Notes under the pieces: generated by a model
Seen by the model: only the letters and a program-made list of their open reading frames with translations
Told to the model about the DNA's origin: nothing
Database searches by the model: none
Assembly (NCBI RefSeq): GCF_000003815.2
Contig: NC_049980.1
Coordinates: 291,311 to 355,310 of the forward strand
Direction of reading: 5' to 3'
Source: Branchiostoma floridae
Taxonomy: Eukaryota > Chordata > Leptocardii > Amphioxiformes > Branchiostomatidae
Length of the DNA stretch: 64,000 nucleotides
Shown: positions 20,368 through 29,529 of the stretch, piece after piece
Numbering within the stretch: the stretch's first letter is position 1
How the letters are laid out: each line of letters begins with the position of its first letter
Program-made: the position numbers and the translations under genes

Positions 20368-21263
20368 CTCCTCCCTAAAAACATAGTATGGTATAAGGCC
20401 CCATCTGTATCTAGCACTGTCCGCGATTGAGCACGGTGCAGGAATGTCACAGGACTATCTTATAAAGCACGGTTTGTGATGCAGCAGATGTCGTTGCTAG
20501 GTTTTAAACATGTTTTTTTTTTGTTCAACATTCCCTAGTTTTTTAACCTTCCTACTACATGCAGCCTGTAAAGTCTATACTTGTATACTTCCTATTGCAT
20601 TATTTACCAATCGTGGTAGCTGCAGGTAGTGATTGCATGACTGGCCCTGGTGCATGTAGGGGATATTTATCTAATAGTATTTACTTATTGGTTTGGCTGT
20701 TCAGCACGCACAACCGGGCTTGCCCAGGTAGGCTGTGGTTATTACAAAAGCTCGCCCTGCTGACGAAGATAAGGACAACCCATCTGTGATTCGTGGTTCT
20801 TCACAAACACAGGAACTCCATTTAACGTCCTATCTAAGCCCTAACCAAAGCTAGGTACAGGCCAGGATATTTGACAATAACAATGTAAAAGTACAAATCC
20901 ATGAATAACTTTGATATATATATATATACACAAAATATTGTACATAATATTTACCTTGGTATATGTATCTACAGCCATATCTACAGTGAAAGGTAAATGC
21001 CAGTTCTAAAATAGGGTATATAGTCTCAAGTGCTGAGTGCTTATTACAAAAAGCAAGTACCAACCTGAGCTATCATTTTTGGAGCCATAAGTAGGGTTGA
21101 CGTTCAGCTGGTCACGAATTTCTTTAGCATCTACTTGTCGGCCTCCCCACCAGTGAACCCTTTGTCCTCGGTCAGATTGTCCATCTCGTCCGCCGGTACC
21201 GGGGTCATTGCTTCGGTCTGCTCGGGGATTTCGACCGGGATTGTCCTGAGTACGTTGCGCCAT
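5157..21263 (-). CDS. Type II membrane protein: coiled coil + F5/8C + C-type lectin + unnamed module (15 exons)
   Basis: Coding exons, 5' to 3' on the minus strand: 21263-21065, 20016-19883, 19637-16775, 16021-15849, 13934-13791, 13250-13094, 12178-11798, 11613-11560, 10747-10706, 8868-8815, 8331-8192, 7019-6856, 6076-5916, 5519-5462, 5211-5157. Every junction is AG..GT and every phase matches its neighbour, giving 1592 codons plus TGA. Layout by residue: cytoplasmic head 1-90, transmembrane 92-111, coiled coil 112-1065, F5/8C 1066-1223, C-type lectin domain 1224-1350, Thr-rich linkers 1351-1400, conserved extracellular module 1401-1574, short tail. It should be a long-stalked cell-surface recognition protein; the ligand is unknown. 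The start is the ATG conserved in the paralogue at 281. The last exon is the least certain. A dead lectin-domain exon (8973-9364) is skipped. The gap at 7140-7400 falls in an intron. Confidence 0.8.
5462..5519 (-). CDS. Lectin gene exon 14: end of the C-terminal module
   Basis: Entered in phase 1 after TTTCAG and left in phase 2 at GTAAGG. It encodes GADLGVADRMVISINT and continues directly from the WANG end of exon 13. The aD-x-M-x-I strand is a natural end of the module, and the Cys just after it probably closes a disulphide. Confidence 0.7.
5660..5733. repeat. (TCTAC)n pentanucleotide microsatellite
   Basis: About fourteen near-perfect TCTAC units followed by a degraded pyrimidine-rich tail to about 5875. 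It lies in the intron between exons 13 and 14 of the lectin gene. Confidence 0.9.
5916..6076 (-). CDS. Lectin gene exon 13: GGC..D.GW core of the C-terminal module
   Basis: The TTGCCACAG acceptor and GTCAGT donor give phase 2 in, phase 1 out. It encodes SWFINRHFGGCANDAGWLAV, then a second Cys in GCRWER, then ILYSRKS and INWANG. The WF-I-N-R, GGC-x-x-D-x-GW and C-x-WE pattern is that of a conserved extracellular domain that I cannot name. Confidence 0.75.
6856..7019 (-). CDS. Lectin gene exon 12: WFS..RL..SPW core of the C-terminal module
   Basis: Phase 0 after TTTCCAAG and out in phase 2 at GTTAGT. It encodes VNVSLFQGSEIRELIFDG, then KFSWFSKDRL, SPWSDL and NFFSIAG. It joins the adjacent exons without a break. 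Confidence 0.75.
7140..7400. other. Assembly gap
   Basis: Run of 261 N inside the intron between lectin exons 11 and 12. Confidence 1.
8192..8331 (-). CDS. Lectin gene exon 11: start of the C-terminal module
   Basis: The TCTTTCCATAG acceptor gives phase 1 in; a G|GTACGC donor gives phase 0 out. It encodes CDWQVVFEIRPGVGDWAVKAW, then FKSPLVDIWDTLGVKR. It lacks homology I can name but continues in frame into exon 12. Confidence 0.7.
8611..8757 (+). mobile_element. Short non-LTR retrotransposon 3' end with (ATCT)n tail
   Basis: The sequence ends in AATAAA followed by CTATCTATCCATCTATC and is flanked by TTACT on both sides (before 8611 and after the tail). The paralogous intron near 11460-11510 lacks it. 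This fits a severely 5'-truncated retrotransposon insertion. Confidence 0.45.
8815..8868 (-). CDS. Lectin gene exon 10: Thr-rich linker 3
   Basis: A 54-base phase 1-1 exon between TTTGCAG and GTAAGT encoding about 18 residues (QLSTTAQTTTETTTSPP). It is a mucin-like, probably O-glycosylated spacer. It is one of three related linker exons that share flanking intron sequence. Confidence 0.75.
8973..9364 (-). pseudogene. Dead second C-type lectin domain exon
   Basis: The sequence is clearly homologous to the intact lectin-domain exon 12178-11798 (GVCYKSF, CAADGGMLALPKD, RWLGLTD, EDGQALT, SGYSNW and GFICQL are all recoverable). It carries five lesions. The splice acceptor reads ACTG instead of ACAG, the Tyr codon before VRFNG is TAA, about 4 extra bases lie after DRDG, and a base is gained in a T-run in the CAGFF stretch. 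An ordinary Trp codon has also become GGG. It cannot be spliced in or translated as is. Because every surrounding module exon is phase 1-1, skipping it leaves the gene in frame. Confidence 0.85.
9517..9616. other. Assembly gap
   Basis: Run of 100 N (standard placeholder size) in a lectin gene intron. Confidence 1.
10072..10347. repeat. (TGTATG)n hexanucleotide minisatellite
   Basis: About 275 bases of TGTATG with interspersed GAATGTG and TATATG variants and an internal higher-order repeat of about 94 bases. It is intronic. Open frames across it (VYVYVY, IHIHIH) are low-complexity artefacts. Confidence 0.95.
10348..10504. repeat. 157-base exact direct repeat, copy 1
   Basis: Identical by eye to 10539-10695, starting GGTAAACATAAAAAATTTAG and ending CTTTTGAATAACAT. 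Intronic. Confidence 0.9.
10539..10695. repeat. 157-base exact direct repeat, copy 2
   Basis: Second copy, abutting the donor of lectin exon 9. No difference from copy 1 was seen, so it is very recent or an assembly artefact (unmerged haplotypes). Confidence 0.9.
10706..10747 (-). CDS. Lectin gene exon 9: Thr-rich linker 2
   Basis: A 42-base phase 1-1 exon with TTTGCAG and GTAAGT signals encoding QSSTTAQTTTTPP. It is the survivor of a duplicated lectin-domain-plus-linker unit whose lectin exon is missing. Confidence 0.7.
11218..11295. repeat. (TG)n / (TCTG)n microsatellite
   Basis: Alternating TG with a short TCTG block, intronic. Confidence 0.9.
11560..11613 (-). CDS. Lectin gene exon 8: Thr-rich linker 1
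   Basis: A 54-base phase 1-1 exon encoding QPGTTAKTTTKATTSPL with TTTGCAG acceptor and GTAAGT donor. Likely an O-glycosylated hinge after the lectin domain. Confidence 0.75.
11798..12178 (-). CDS. Lectin gene exon 7: C-type lectin domain
   Basis: A single phase 1-1 exon of 381 bases holds a complete long-form lectin fold. Cysteines occur in GCP, GVCYKSF, QACAEDGG, SGCAGF, KHC and GFIC. The core strand motif is YWLGL. The loop that normally carries EPN or QPD reads NWRHGSPHG, and the WND motif is WAD. The canonical calcium-dependent sugar site therefore looks incomplete, and the ligand may not be a simple monosaccharide. The acceptor lies within about 10 bases of a transposon-derived intron segment (12190-12989). 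Confidence 0.9.
12190..12989 (-). mobile_element. Non-autonomous element with poly-G/poly-C end, copy 2
   Basis: Reverse-oriented relative of 3750-4719. The right end reads CCAGTCTGGATAGGGTTAA after a poly-C run, with GACGTCAT-rich interior. The distal terminus near the lectin exon acceptor is not recognisable. The foldback at 12321-12510 is nested within it. Confidence 0.5.
12321..12510. repeat. Foldback (long inverted repeat) element
   Basis: The first ~85 bases, beginning TAGTCTCTACCAGACTCCGG, are mirrored by the last ~90, ending CCGGAGTCTGGTAGAGACTA, around a short centre. The arms include GAATATAACC/GGTTATATTC and CCAGGGAACAG/CTGTTCCCTGG. It would form a near-complete hairpin. Confidence 0.9.
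13094..13250 (-). CDS. Lectin gene exon 6: F5/8C domain, C-terminal part
   Basis: Phase 0 in after TTACTAG, phase 1 out at GTAAGA. It encodes VLIGNTDRNSEVRHLL, ITARFVRFYPVTW and MRMEVLLC. The GN-x-D, ARFVRFYP-x-W and final E-x-x-x-C motifs are diagnostic of the discoidin family. Confidence 0.9.
13791..13934 (-). CDS. Lectin gene exon 5: F5/8C domain, middle part
   Basis: A phase 0-0 exon encoding VDLNTMARLAGVVTQGR, then WVTSYKLTFSSDG and WHTYSEHGQEK. The donor GTTGTA is weak, but the phase and homology fit the next exon exactly. Confidence 0.88.
14280..15330. repeat. Intronic tandem repeat of about 580 bases
   Basis: Blocks around 14460-14700 and 15040-15280 share ATAACTC-AGAA, AAAGGTC-AGT and CCTAAGGTACTGCAGCAAAAC in the same order. 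Further diverged units precede them. No coding role is apparent. Confidence 0.6.
15849..16021 (-). CDS. Lectin gene exon 4: F5/8C domain, N-terminal part
   Basis: Phase 1 in after TTCCTTGTAG, phase 0 out at GTACAG. It encodes CSVGPSGVGNLDAKITAST, then KARLNSVGGYATGWCP and EWLQ, matching the family's C-x-x-x-GV..ITAS..ARLN..GW-C..WLQVDL pattern (VDL follows in exon 5). Confidence 0.9.
16445..16693. mobile_element. 249-base MITE
   Basis: Terminal inverted repeats of about 35 bases: the left end TATGTTACAATTTTAAACTC is matched by the reverse complement of the right end, TATGTTACAATTTTTAAACTC, and both continue into GTACACAAAATA. No coding capacity. It lies in lectin intron 3, about 80 bases from the exon 3 donor. 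Confidence 0.8.
16775..19637 (-). CDS. Lectin gene exon 3: 954-residue coiled coil of 21-residue repeats
   Basis: A single 2863-base exon, phase 0 in after TTCCAAAACAG and phase 1 out at G|GTTCGT. It encodes about 45 tandem copies of a 21-residue (three-heptad, 63-base) unit of the form DNRSALVSRLEEQVLTLEEH. Hydrophobic positions fall at heptad spacing, predicting a long parallel coiled-coil stalk. About 25 units carry an N-x-S/T sequon at the same place (NRS, NHS, NSS, NNT). There is no stop or frameshift across the exon. The opposite strand is also partly open, which is a by-product of the repeat. Confidence 0.85.
19883..20016 (-). CDS. Lectin gene exon 2: transmembrane segment
   Basis: Phase 1 in after TTTTGTAG, phase 0 out at GTGAGC. 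It encodes an acidic stretch (DFDEDEKG), then VVKTTVVMAILITSVTFIIL, a 19-20 residue hydrophobic helix preceded by basic residues. This suggests type II orientation with the coiled coil outside. Confidence 0.82.
20321..20367. repeat. (AT)n(AG)n compound microsatellite
   Basis: An AT run followed by an AG run in lectin intron 1. Confidence 0.9.
21065..21263 (-). CDS. Lectin gene exon 1: cytoplasmic head
   Basis: An ATG in GCC-ATG-G context, 66 codons, phase 1 out at GTTGGT. It is hydrophilic, rich in Asp/Arg/Gly, and nearly identical in plan to the exon at 77-281. No signal peptide, as expected for a type II protein. Confidence 0.8.
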
Positions 21264-21470
21264 GGCGGCTAGACGTACCGAATGATTTTCTGCTCTACTA
21301 AATCCTTCAATTATAGTCTGGCTTGGGGCGTTTTGAGTTTAGAAATCGTGATTTAATATGCACTATTATTCAATATGTATGAAGAAGGTTCTAAGATATT
21401 GGCTGCAGCACCATAACGTGCTGCATAATGACATATAATTACCAATATTGTTTACGTCGTGTTTTGGGGG
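21264..21470 (-). promoter_or_regulatory. Conserved upstream region of the lectin gene
   Basis: Counterpart of 282-480 with nearly the same sequence. It probably contains the transcription start and 5' UTR, but no core element could be assigned securely. Confidence 0.45.
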
Positions 21471-21649
21471 TGAGGGTCCTTTAAGTTATACCTATTGTGT
21501 CGGAGAAAAACAAGCCTTTATTGGAAAAACAGTTACAAAACAAACATTTTAATCGACGTTAAGATACAACTACAGGAACAGCTGTACGTTGAGTTTCAAC
21601 TAACCATACTAATGGACATGTAACAAACCTGATGAAAATGAAAATAAAG

Positions 21650-22249
21650 GCTTTCAACATAGCACAATATCAACTATGCAAACAGTTCAATTTCACTAGA
21701 ACACCGCCCCCACTCCCACCTCTCCACATCAGCGGCCACGACCTTCAGATTGTACGCGTTGCAAAGTTACTGGGAGTATGGGTACAGGCTGACCTGAAAT
21801 GGGCCACACATGTCACTCACATCACCAAACAGAGCTCAAAGCGACTTTTCATCTTAAGACAACTAAAGAAGTTCCACCTCCCCCAGGAAGACCTTCTAGC
21901 AGTGTACACATGCTACGTTCGGCCGCTCCTCGAATACGCTGCACCCGCCTGGAGTCCAGGTCTCACCAGTACCCAAGCGTCACAACTTGAGAACATACAA
22001 CGTCGTGCGTGCCGCACAATTCTAGGCAAGCACTACTCCTCCTACTTAGAAGCCTGCCAACAACTCAACCTCCCGACACTTGAGGCGAGACGAACCCTGT
22101 TATGTAGAAAGTTCGGACTCAGACTGTTAAGCTCTCCCCTCTACCGTGACTGGCTTCCACCGTCCCGTGGCGAGATCAGCGGCCGTCTCACCAGAACTTG
22201 TAATAATCTGAACTCTGTTCTCACTAGAACTGCCTGGTACCATATATAA
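21650..22249 (+). mobile_element. CR1-like non-LTR retrotransposon fragment (RT C-terminal region)
   Basis: An open frame of about 190 residues has the typical post-catalytic part of reverse transcriptase: LLGVWVQADLKWATHV, YVRPLLEYAAPAWSPG, LENIQRRACRTILG and LNLPTLEARRTLLCRKFGL. The endonuclease and the catalytic F-x-DD core are absent, so it is 5'-truncated and inert. It sits upstream of the lectin promoter, and the paralogous unit at 0.7 kb lacks it. Confidence 0.85.
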
Positions 22250-22821
22250 CAGCAGCATGCCTTTCCTTGTCAGACTGCTAAATTCATCCTAGTACTGATG
22301 CAAAAGCACATCTGAATTCCGAACTGACCTGTTTGCTGCTGTTTACCCAATGCGTATGTACCTTAGTGCAATACGATGAAAAATCACGATTAATTGAATG
22401 TGCAATATTAGTTTTTAATCGCGTAATTCACTTTAGATATTTTAAACCTTGCTTCTTATCTTAATGTGCTAGGAATTGTATCGTTTATATTGTATGATGT
22501 GATAACTGTGCTGAATGTAATGCCATTACCTCAATTCAGCCGCAAGACTGCGATCCGTATGACATGCTCGCAATCAGTGACCCAGTACAAAAAGAAATGG
22601 CCAGCAAAAGTGTATTATGAGCCAAAAAAAGCCCCAGAGAGCAGGCTATGGAGGCTAACCATTCCCTAGGTTATTACGACCGATTAGTCAGTACCTATGC
22701 GTATGGTCGCATGTCTGAAACATAGTATACGTCCTTCGAACATGTGAACGGCTGCAGTAAAGGTAGACATCCATGAGTTTCTCTATATCATGGAGTTGAG
22801 TTTAGATTCACAAATAAACAT

Positions 22822-23015
22822 TTATTTGTTGAATGCCGTGTTGTTGAAAGCTGTGCCCTTTTCCAGGTCGTATGCCGCGGCTTTATCGTCATCCACCGGC
22901 GGGCGGCGGCTCCTTCTCAGAAGTCCCTTCAGACGCTGCCACAGGTACTCCCACACCTCCAGTAGAGACAACACACTGGCTCCTATAAATAGGCCCATCA
23001 TTCCTCCTATGTTAC
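22822..23015 (-). CDS. Channel exon 12: TM2 with G-A-S filter and C-terminal tail
   Basis: After CCCACCCACAG, phase 1. It encodes NIGGMMGLFIGASVLSLLEV, then WEYLWQRLKGLLRR and a cytoplasmic tail ending FNNTAFNK-stop. This is the canonical terminal exon. Confidence 0.92.
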
Positions 23016-26000
23016 CTGTGGGTGGGGAGGGGGGCGTACACATTAGCGTACTCATTGTTTTCTTTTAGATAAATTCAACGTCTGAGGTTTGCAGAGGAAC
23101 CCCTTTAGACGCTGCCACAGGTACTCCCACTCCTCCAGGAGAGACAACACACTGTCTCCTATAAACAGGCCCATCATCCCTCCAATGTTAACTGGGTTCG
23201 TTATGGGAGAGAATCAAGTATGTTAAGGTACACTTGGGTGGTGCACTGCACTTGGGGTACCAGTGTGGCGCAGCGGGTTTCGAAAGATTACTCGACGTAT
23301 TTCAGAGATTAAGAACTAATTGTGATACGTTTTGTGTATTTTGTTGTTTTCTAAGTCATATTTGACGTATTACACAAAGTGTAAATTATAAAAACATGTG
23401 GCGAAAATAACACACAGTGAACGAACCCCGCAATGCCGCACCGGGGTCACGGGGGCACCTTTGGCTGACAGTTTGTTAGAGTGATGAGTACAGGATGGGA
23501 GTAAGGCAGTGAGAAAACAAAGACCCTGTTCACACTAAGCAAAATCTACGCCAATCTATTCGCTTGAAGCGCAAATTGACTTCGGATCAATTCGAGTAGT
23601 TTTCCAAGGGACATAGTTTGTGATTAACATCCTACTTACTTGCAAGCTGCCCTCCGTCCATGGCTTTTAGCTGCCTGATTTTCTGGTAATTCAGTTCCTC
23701 GTAGTACACGCTGAAGACAACACCGTTTTCTCTGGAATAAGCAACAGAAATATCATTACCATGACTCTCAGGCGCAAGTTCCTGCCTCCAGAATAACGTG
23801 TATTCTGAGATATTTAGCGACATGATATTTATCTTGTCAATTCATAGTCCATATCATCGTCCATGACCTAGCCAAAGTGACTCCGGAGAGCTACTATATA
23901 TAATATACAAGCAAATGCGTCCTCGGCCTCCAATCCAGAGTCACCAAGGCTATTCCATACTCATCATTTGCAGCTAGGAATACTGCCTTTACAGCAATAA
24001 CACTATTCTCCGAACGTTCAATGAATTACAACATCACTAAAATGCGAGAAGAAGCCGCGCCTGTATAGTAGACTACGATACCCGTATATACGTAATATGT
24101 ATTTGTGTAAATACGATGGTGAGTCAGAAAGTAATGCAAGTGGTTTCATAACAGACTCGTTTTTTAATAAACTGAGTTGAAATTTGGCACAAAATTAGAG
24201 GCATATGTCTTCTTGAAATTGATTGTTTTAAATTTGGTCTTACCATTTGATGAGCAACTCAGTTAATTTCAAGATGAACACACCCTTGGTAGCTTGTCAG
24301 ACTATCAATTCCTCTAAATCTGACTTACTGACAATCCATTAAGGAGGTTGAGATTATACATGAATGATACCAAATGTCTCTATAGGTTACGTGCCAATTT
24401 TCATTTCTAAACTCGTAATGGTTCTTTACTTACAGCTGCTAGGATGCAGTAAGTTGTGTTATAGAGCTGTTGGATTTATACACGAATTCGTGAGTTTTTT
24501 GGTTAAAAGATTACTTTTCCATTAACCAAGAGAAACGAAACTTTACACAGATATTAACTGTTTAAAGACCAAAAGATGTGCTAAGTTTCATATCTCTTTG
24601 TTAATGGGAAAAAAGGCTACAGAAAGTTTTAATCATAACACCGCAGATTTCATGACCCTGAAGACCGAGTATACCTCACTCTACACCAGCAACGAAAAAA
24701 GAAAAGCTGCTCGGATTTCAGAGTTGAAATTAAGCATGTGGCTTATAGATGGATGCAGCTTATTGCATGTGCTGGCTTAGTCTCCTACAATAGCAAGAAA
24801 TGGTGTAGGGAAATTCTTAATTGTACGTTATTTGGTCCTCACTTTTCTTCTGACGGGATACCAAGGGTGTGGTCACCTTGAAAGCAGCTCAGTCACTCAT
24901 AAAATAATGAGCAACAAATTTAGATATTTCAATCTCAAGAGGAGATATGTCGTAACCTTTGTGCCAAATTTCAACTCATTCGATCAAAGAACGAGTCTGT
25001 TATGAAACCACTTGCATTACTTTCTGACTCACCCTCGTATGTATTTGTTTAGTGACCTGTAATACAGAAATCTGGGATAACATGTACAATAAAGGTTTTT
25101 ATCCAATCGTTTGTATGTCACAACATACTCACGCCATGTAGGCTGGGTCTATGCCGTATGCTGTGGATATGTGTTCTTCTGTCAGTTTGTTTGGCCAGCC
25201 TGCGTACGACACAGACGTGCTGTACTTGGTCATACTGCAGGGTACGGGACAGTTACACTCCAGTTCTCCTCTGGTCACCTGTGCTGTAATTAGGAAGAAG
25301 ACAAGGAAGACGCTGAATAGCACACAGTTATCCATACAAAACCAGCGGCTATGCAAGCTCGATGACCGTCTGTCACCTTCCTCGGGGCAGTTCTGACTGG
25401 TTCACGTTGCACTGTAGCACAGGCGTTGCTGCTTGCGAATGCGGTCCCAAACGCAAATTATCGACATGAATAGTTAATGGTATGTTTACAATGTCGTACC
25501 AGTGTGCATTGCAAACACTGCATTACTTTTCTATGTATATATGTGAATACTTTGGAAGCCTGGGACCGCATCTGTTAGACACCAACACCTATGCTGCAGT
25601 TGCAGTGCAATGCAAATTAAAACCATCACGAGTATCTATATACCCATGCTTGAGTACAGCTTGATAAATGTGTGTTGCACAACGCCTTTTGGGTTCAGTG
25701 AGGATAAGATGACGTCACCTAATCGCATAGAAATAAACAGTCAAAGGTGTGTCGAAACTACAGAGAAAACATCATGTGCCAGCTCAAGCTAAACGACGCG
25801 TCGGAACGTGGCCGTCTGCTCTTTGAAAAAAAGATAAATTCTTTCTCAAAGTTACGACTTTCTTTAACAACATTAAAGGTTCCCCTTATCACAATTTTCA
25901 GTATATTGACCGATTTCAACACGGTAAACTCACCAAGTACTTCTCTGACACAGGTGAACATTGTGATCGGGTCGCACGATGGCGCTGTTCCTGTAAGTAG

Positions 26001-29000
26001 CGCAAAATAAGAAGGAATATGACAACACTAACGTATCCTGTCGCAATACCTCGCAATTATGAACCCAAGTATTCAAATCAGATATATTCATCCGTAAGTA
26101 GCTCCGGCAATGATAGTGTGTTTGGCCAAGGTCTTGGGTTAGAATCTTTTGACATGCCCCGTGGACGTTGTGTCCTTAACCTTGGGAATGGCACTTAACA
26201 TTTTATTTGCCATCCTCGCTTCCCTCAGATAAAAGTGTGGCTGGGGACATCCCTCAGATAGAACGGTAAATGGAGGTCCCGTATTTAAGAAGAGCCACAC
26301 CTCGAAGCGTTAAAGAACCCACCGCACTTGTCCAAAAGAGTAGGGGTCCTTCCCGTTATGAGTGGATCTGGTTAATACATCAATTCGGATATGTGGCTTG
26401 ACTGTTCAGTACAAATCCGAGTGTAGTATGCAATGATGTGGTTCAAAGGGTATGCAATACAAATTAAACCAACAGGAAAACCAAAGCAAAGGACGTACCA
26501 GGCAGGTAGAACGGTCGGCATGCACAGTTCGCAACGATGTGTTTACTCCTGCACTCCAGATAGCAGGCAGGTAAGGTGTAGGTGTCGTAATACTCCAGCT
26601 GTCGGTCCTCGCAGACCCCCCACGGAGGAACATGGTTCTCGTACTGGGGGGGGGGGGGGGGCGGCGATAGTGTGAGATAAAAGAATTTTGCCCAAATTAA
26701 CATCGCAGTTTATCCCCTTGAAACAGAGCAGGTCACTTACTTGCTTGGTACTCGGCAGAGTCTGACCGCACTAGAGAGCGCCTAGATGGATTGTCTTGAT
26801 AAATAAACGTATAAGTGTATATGATAAAAGGGTAAATCTTGTTGAGGTCGGAAAATCATTGGATTTTTTTGGCCCTTTAACAGTGTGTTATCATAGTATT
26901 ACTGTGGAATTTCACGTTTTGGTATCTCTTGTTTTGCACATGCTAAGGTTCTACAATAATACTATAAAATGCGCTAGGGGAGCCCATTACGAAATTTGAC
27001 AGTCACTTTGCCGACACTTACACACTCCAAATTATCAAACAGATTCATAAGTTCTTGAGTTGTGCTTTACATAAAGGCACACGATTAGTATTTTCGTTAT
27101 TTCTAACAGTCAACTGGTCATTCCATTTTAGACAACACCTAAAGCAGAGTACCTACCAATGTCCGTTTGATGGCGATGAAGGCGTGGTTGCCCGGTGCGA
27201 GGGCGATGCCCTGGGTGTCCATGATAGCGGGCTCTCTCGGGTCGTGCACTAGGAGCTTCAGTCCGATCTCAGAAACACCGCCAGTGAAATAGTTTTCCGT
27301 GTAGTCATCCTATGGGAAGAAATCGCTTCCATTGATCCACAACCTTTATCAGTCACAGTGTTAGATAAAAGGGTCAAATGTCGACCTTTTCGGGATCTTT
27401 TGTTTCGCTTGTATTCAATACCTGGTAAACCGCCTTATACCCTTGTATCGTAACACACCATGTTTATTTTGTAGAGTAAAATTGTATATCCGGGAAGTTT
27501 TATTTGATTCATCCACACTCGTTAATCTTTCCAATAATTGTGGTTCCTTTTACGTACTCGAGGTGCAGCTGTCCTCAAACATGGGACTTCCGCTTAGCAC
27601 TCTATCAGAGTGAGGTAATTGTTGTTATGAAATCATTTTAACCTGACTGATGTGAGGAATGGAAAGTGCCCTTCCAAAGAGCACATTGTTAGCGTGACAT
27701 GTCAGGGGATTGGAATACAGGACCTTTGGAGTGCACATCCTTCCATCTAGAATTGGTGATTCTTCACAAATAACCCGGACTCCAGGAAGAATAGTAACAT
27801 ATCAGTCGCTAATGGAGATCTGTATAACCAAACCAAACCAAACCCTACCATTACACCACATCGATACCATGGTGCACACTTGAAGTTGTTTTAAACAGCA
27901 TGCATGTCATTTAAAAAAGAGAAAAAAAATAAAAATAAATCTATGAAATAAATTTTTCTCACCACTATGATGTCGAGAAAGGCCATGAAGCCGTTGCCGG
28001 ATCCTTCCATAGTCTGTTTCAGTGGGTTGTTCTCGTCGGCGTTGAAAGTGTAGCAGTTCCCGAAGTAGTTGAATGAATGGGTGAAGTTCTGTGGTTAAGA
28101 GCATTGTCAAGTAAATGGTTACTTATAGAACATGGCGAACACTACAGATCTAAAAAAAACAAGTGAAGTCATCGGTTGACTTCACAAATTTTTTTCTGAA
28201 TCTGTGAACTTTAATACCTCCATAATAAAAAAAATAGAAATACGTTTCGGTGTGTCTGTGTGTCTTAAACTTATAGCAGACAGGGCATTATCTAGAAGAT
28301 GTACCAATTGTGCAAAAAATTGCATAATCAATACAAAATTGCAATTAATTGGGACTATCGGAATCACATTCTTCTAACATGTTTAAGTGTGTACACAATG
28401 AATAGATTATGCAAATGAATACATCTACATAATTTAGGATGGAATTTACACGTGGAGTTTGGCAAAACGAAAGGACTATTACAACTGCAATGTAAATACA
28501 GTAATCCTTTGTTATTTTCGCTTGATGCTTCTGATCATACGTTTAAAAGCCACAATGTATGGCCGATTATATAGTCAACATGCACAAGTGCCACCTTTCG
28601 ACTTACCATGGGTGTACAGAAGATGCCTTTCCAGAAGCAAAGTTTTAAGCGAAGCGGTGAAACTTCGAATCCCTTTTCCCTCACAATGTCCTCTATCTTC
28701 ATGTCCTGTTTCGTTGAACAATGTAAACAAAGCATAACAATAAATAAGGTATTATGCGAGGAATGGAAGCGTCTTCAAACTATAATTTTATAAGGGTTAT
28801 AAAATACAACATTCGAATTGGCTGAAAGAGACAAATAGTGATGGAAATGATACACTGTATCCGTGGATATTTCAAACAAGTTGGTTATTACTGAAGAGCA
28901 TTGATACAACGTTTTCGCAAAATTACATGTGTATATGGTATATTCTGGCGCATTTTAAAGTTCATTTGTGCACGAGGTAGGTTAAAAAAACTGTCAAAAC

Positions 29001-29487
29001 GTGATTTGAAAGAGGAAATGTGTTAAAGGCTATTGAGTACTGATTCCTGGCTTGTCGGACAATACTTTGCTTTTTGGGAGCTCTGTAAGGACTATAGATA
29101 GACAACGATTTAAACCTTTGACCGGCCGGGTGACCCCAAACTGTCCTGCTAACCACTAGAACATTGTTGTGGACCTTGCCGTGACGTACCTCAATGTTTA
29201 AAGTTGAGTTGACAGTTTCGTCAGGCGGTACACCGCTGGACAGGATTGTGGACACGTTCAGCTGAACCCCGTTCAACTACATGGACAGGTAGTACCAGTC
29301 CGCCACTTTCAGTTTACTGGCATCAAATATGTAAACATCCAAAGAAAGATGAAAAGAGAAAGATTAGATGAATTAAACTGAATGCATACAGACACGCACG
29401 ATCGCACACACACAGACACACACAAACGCACACACAGACGTGATCATACACAAACAAATACAAAATAAAACCGCACACATAAGCAAA

Positions 29488-29529
<42 letters not shown>

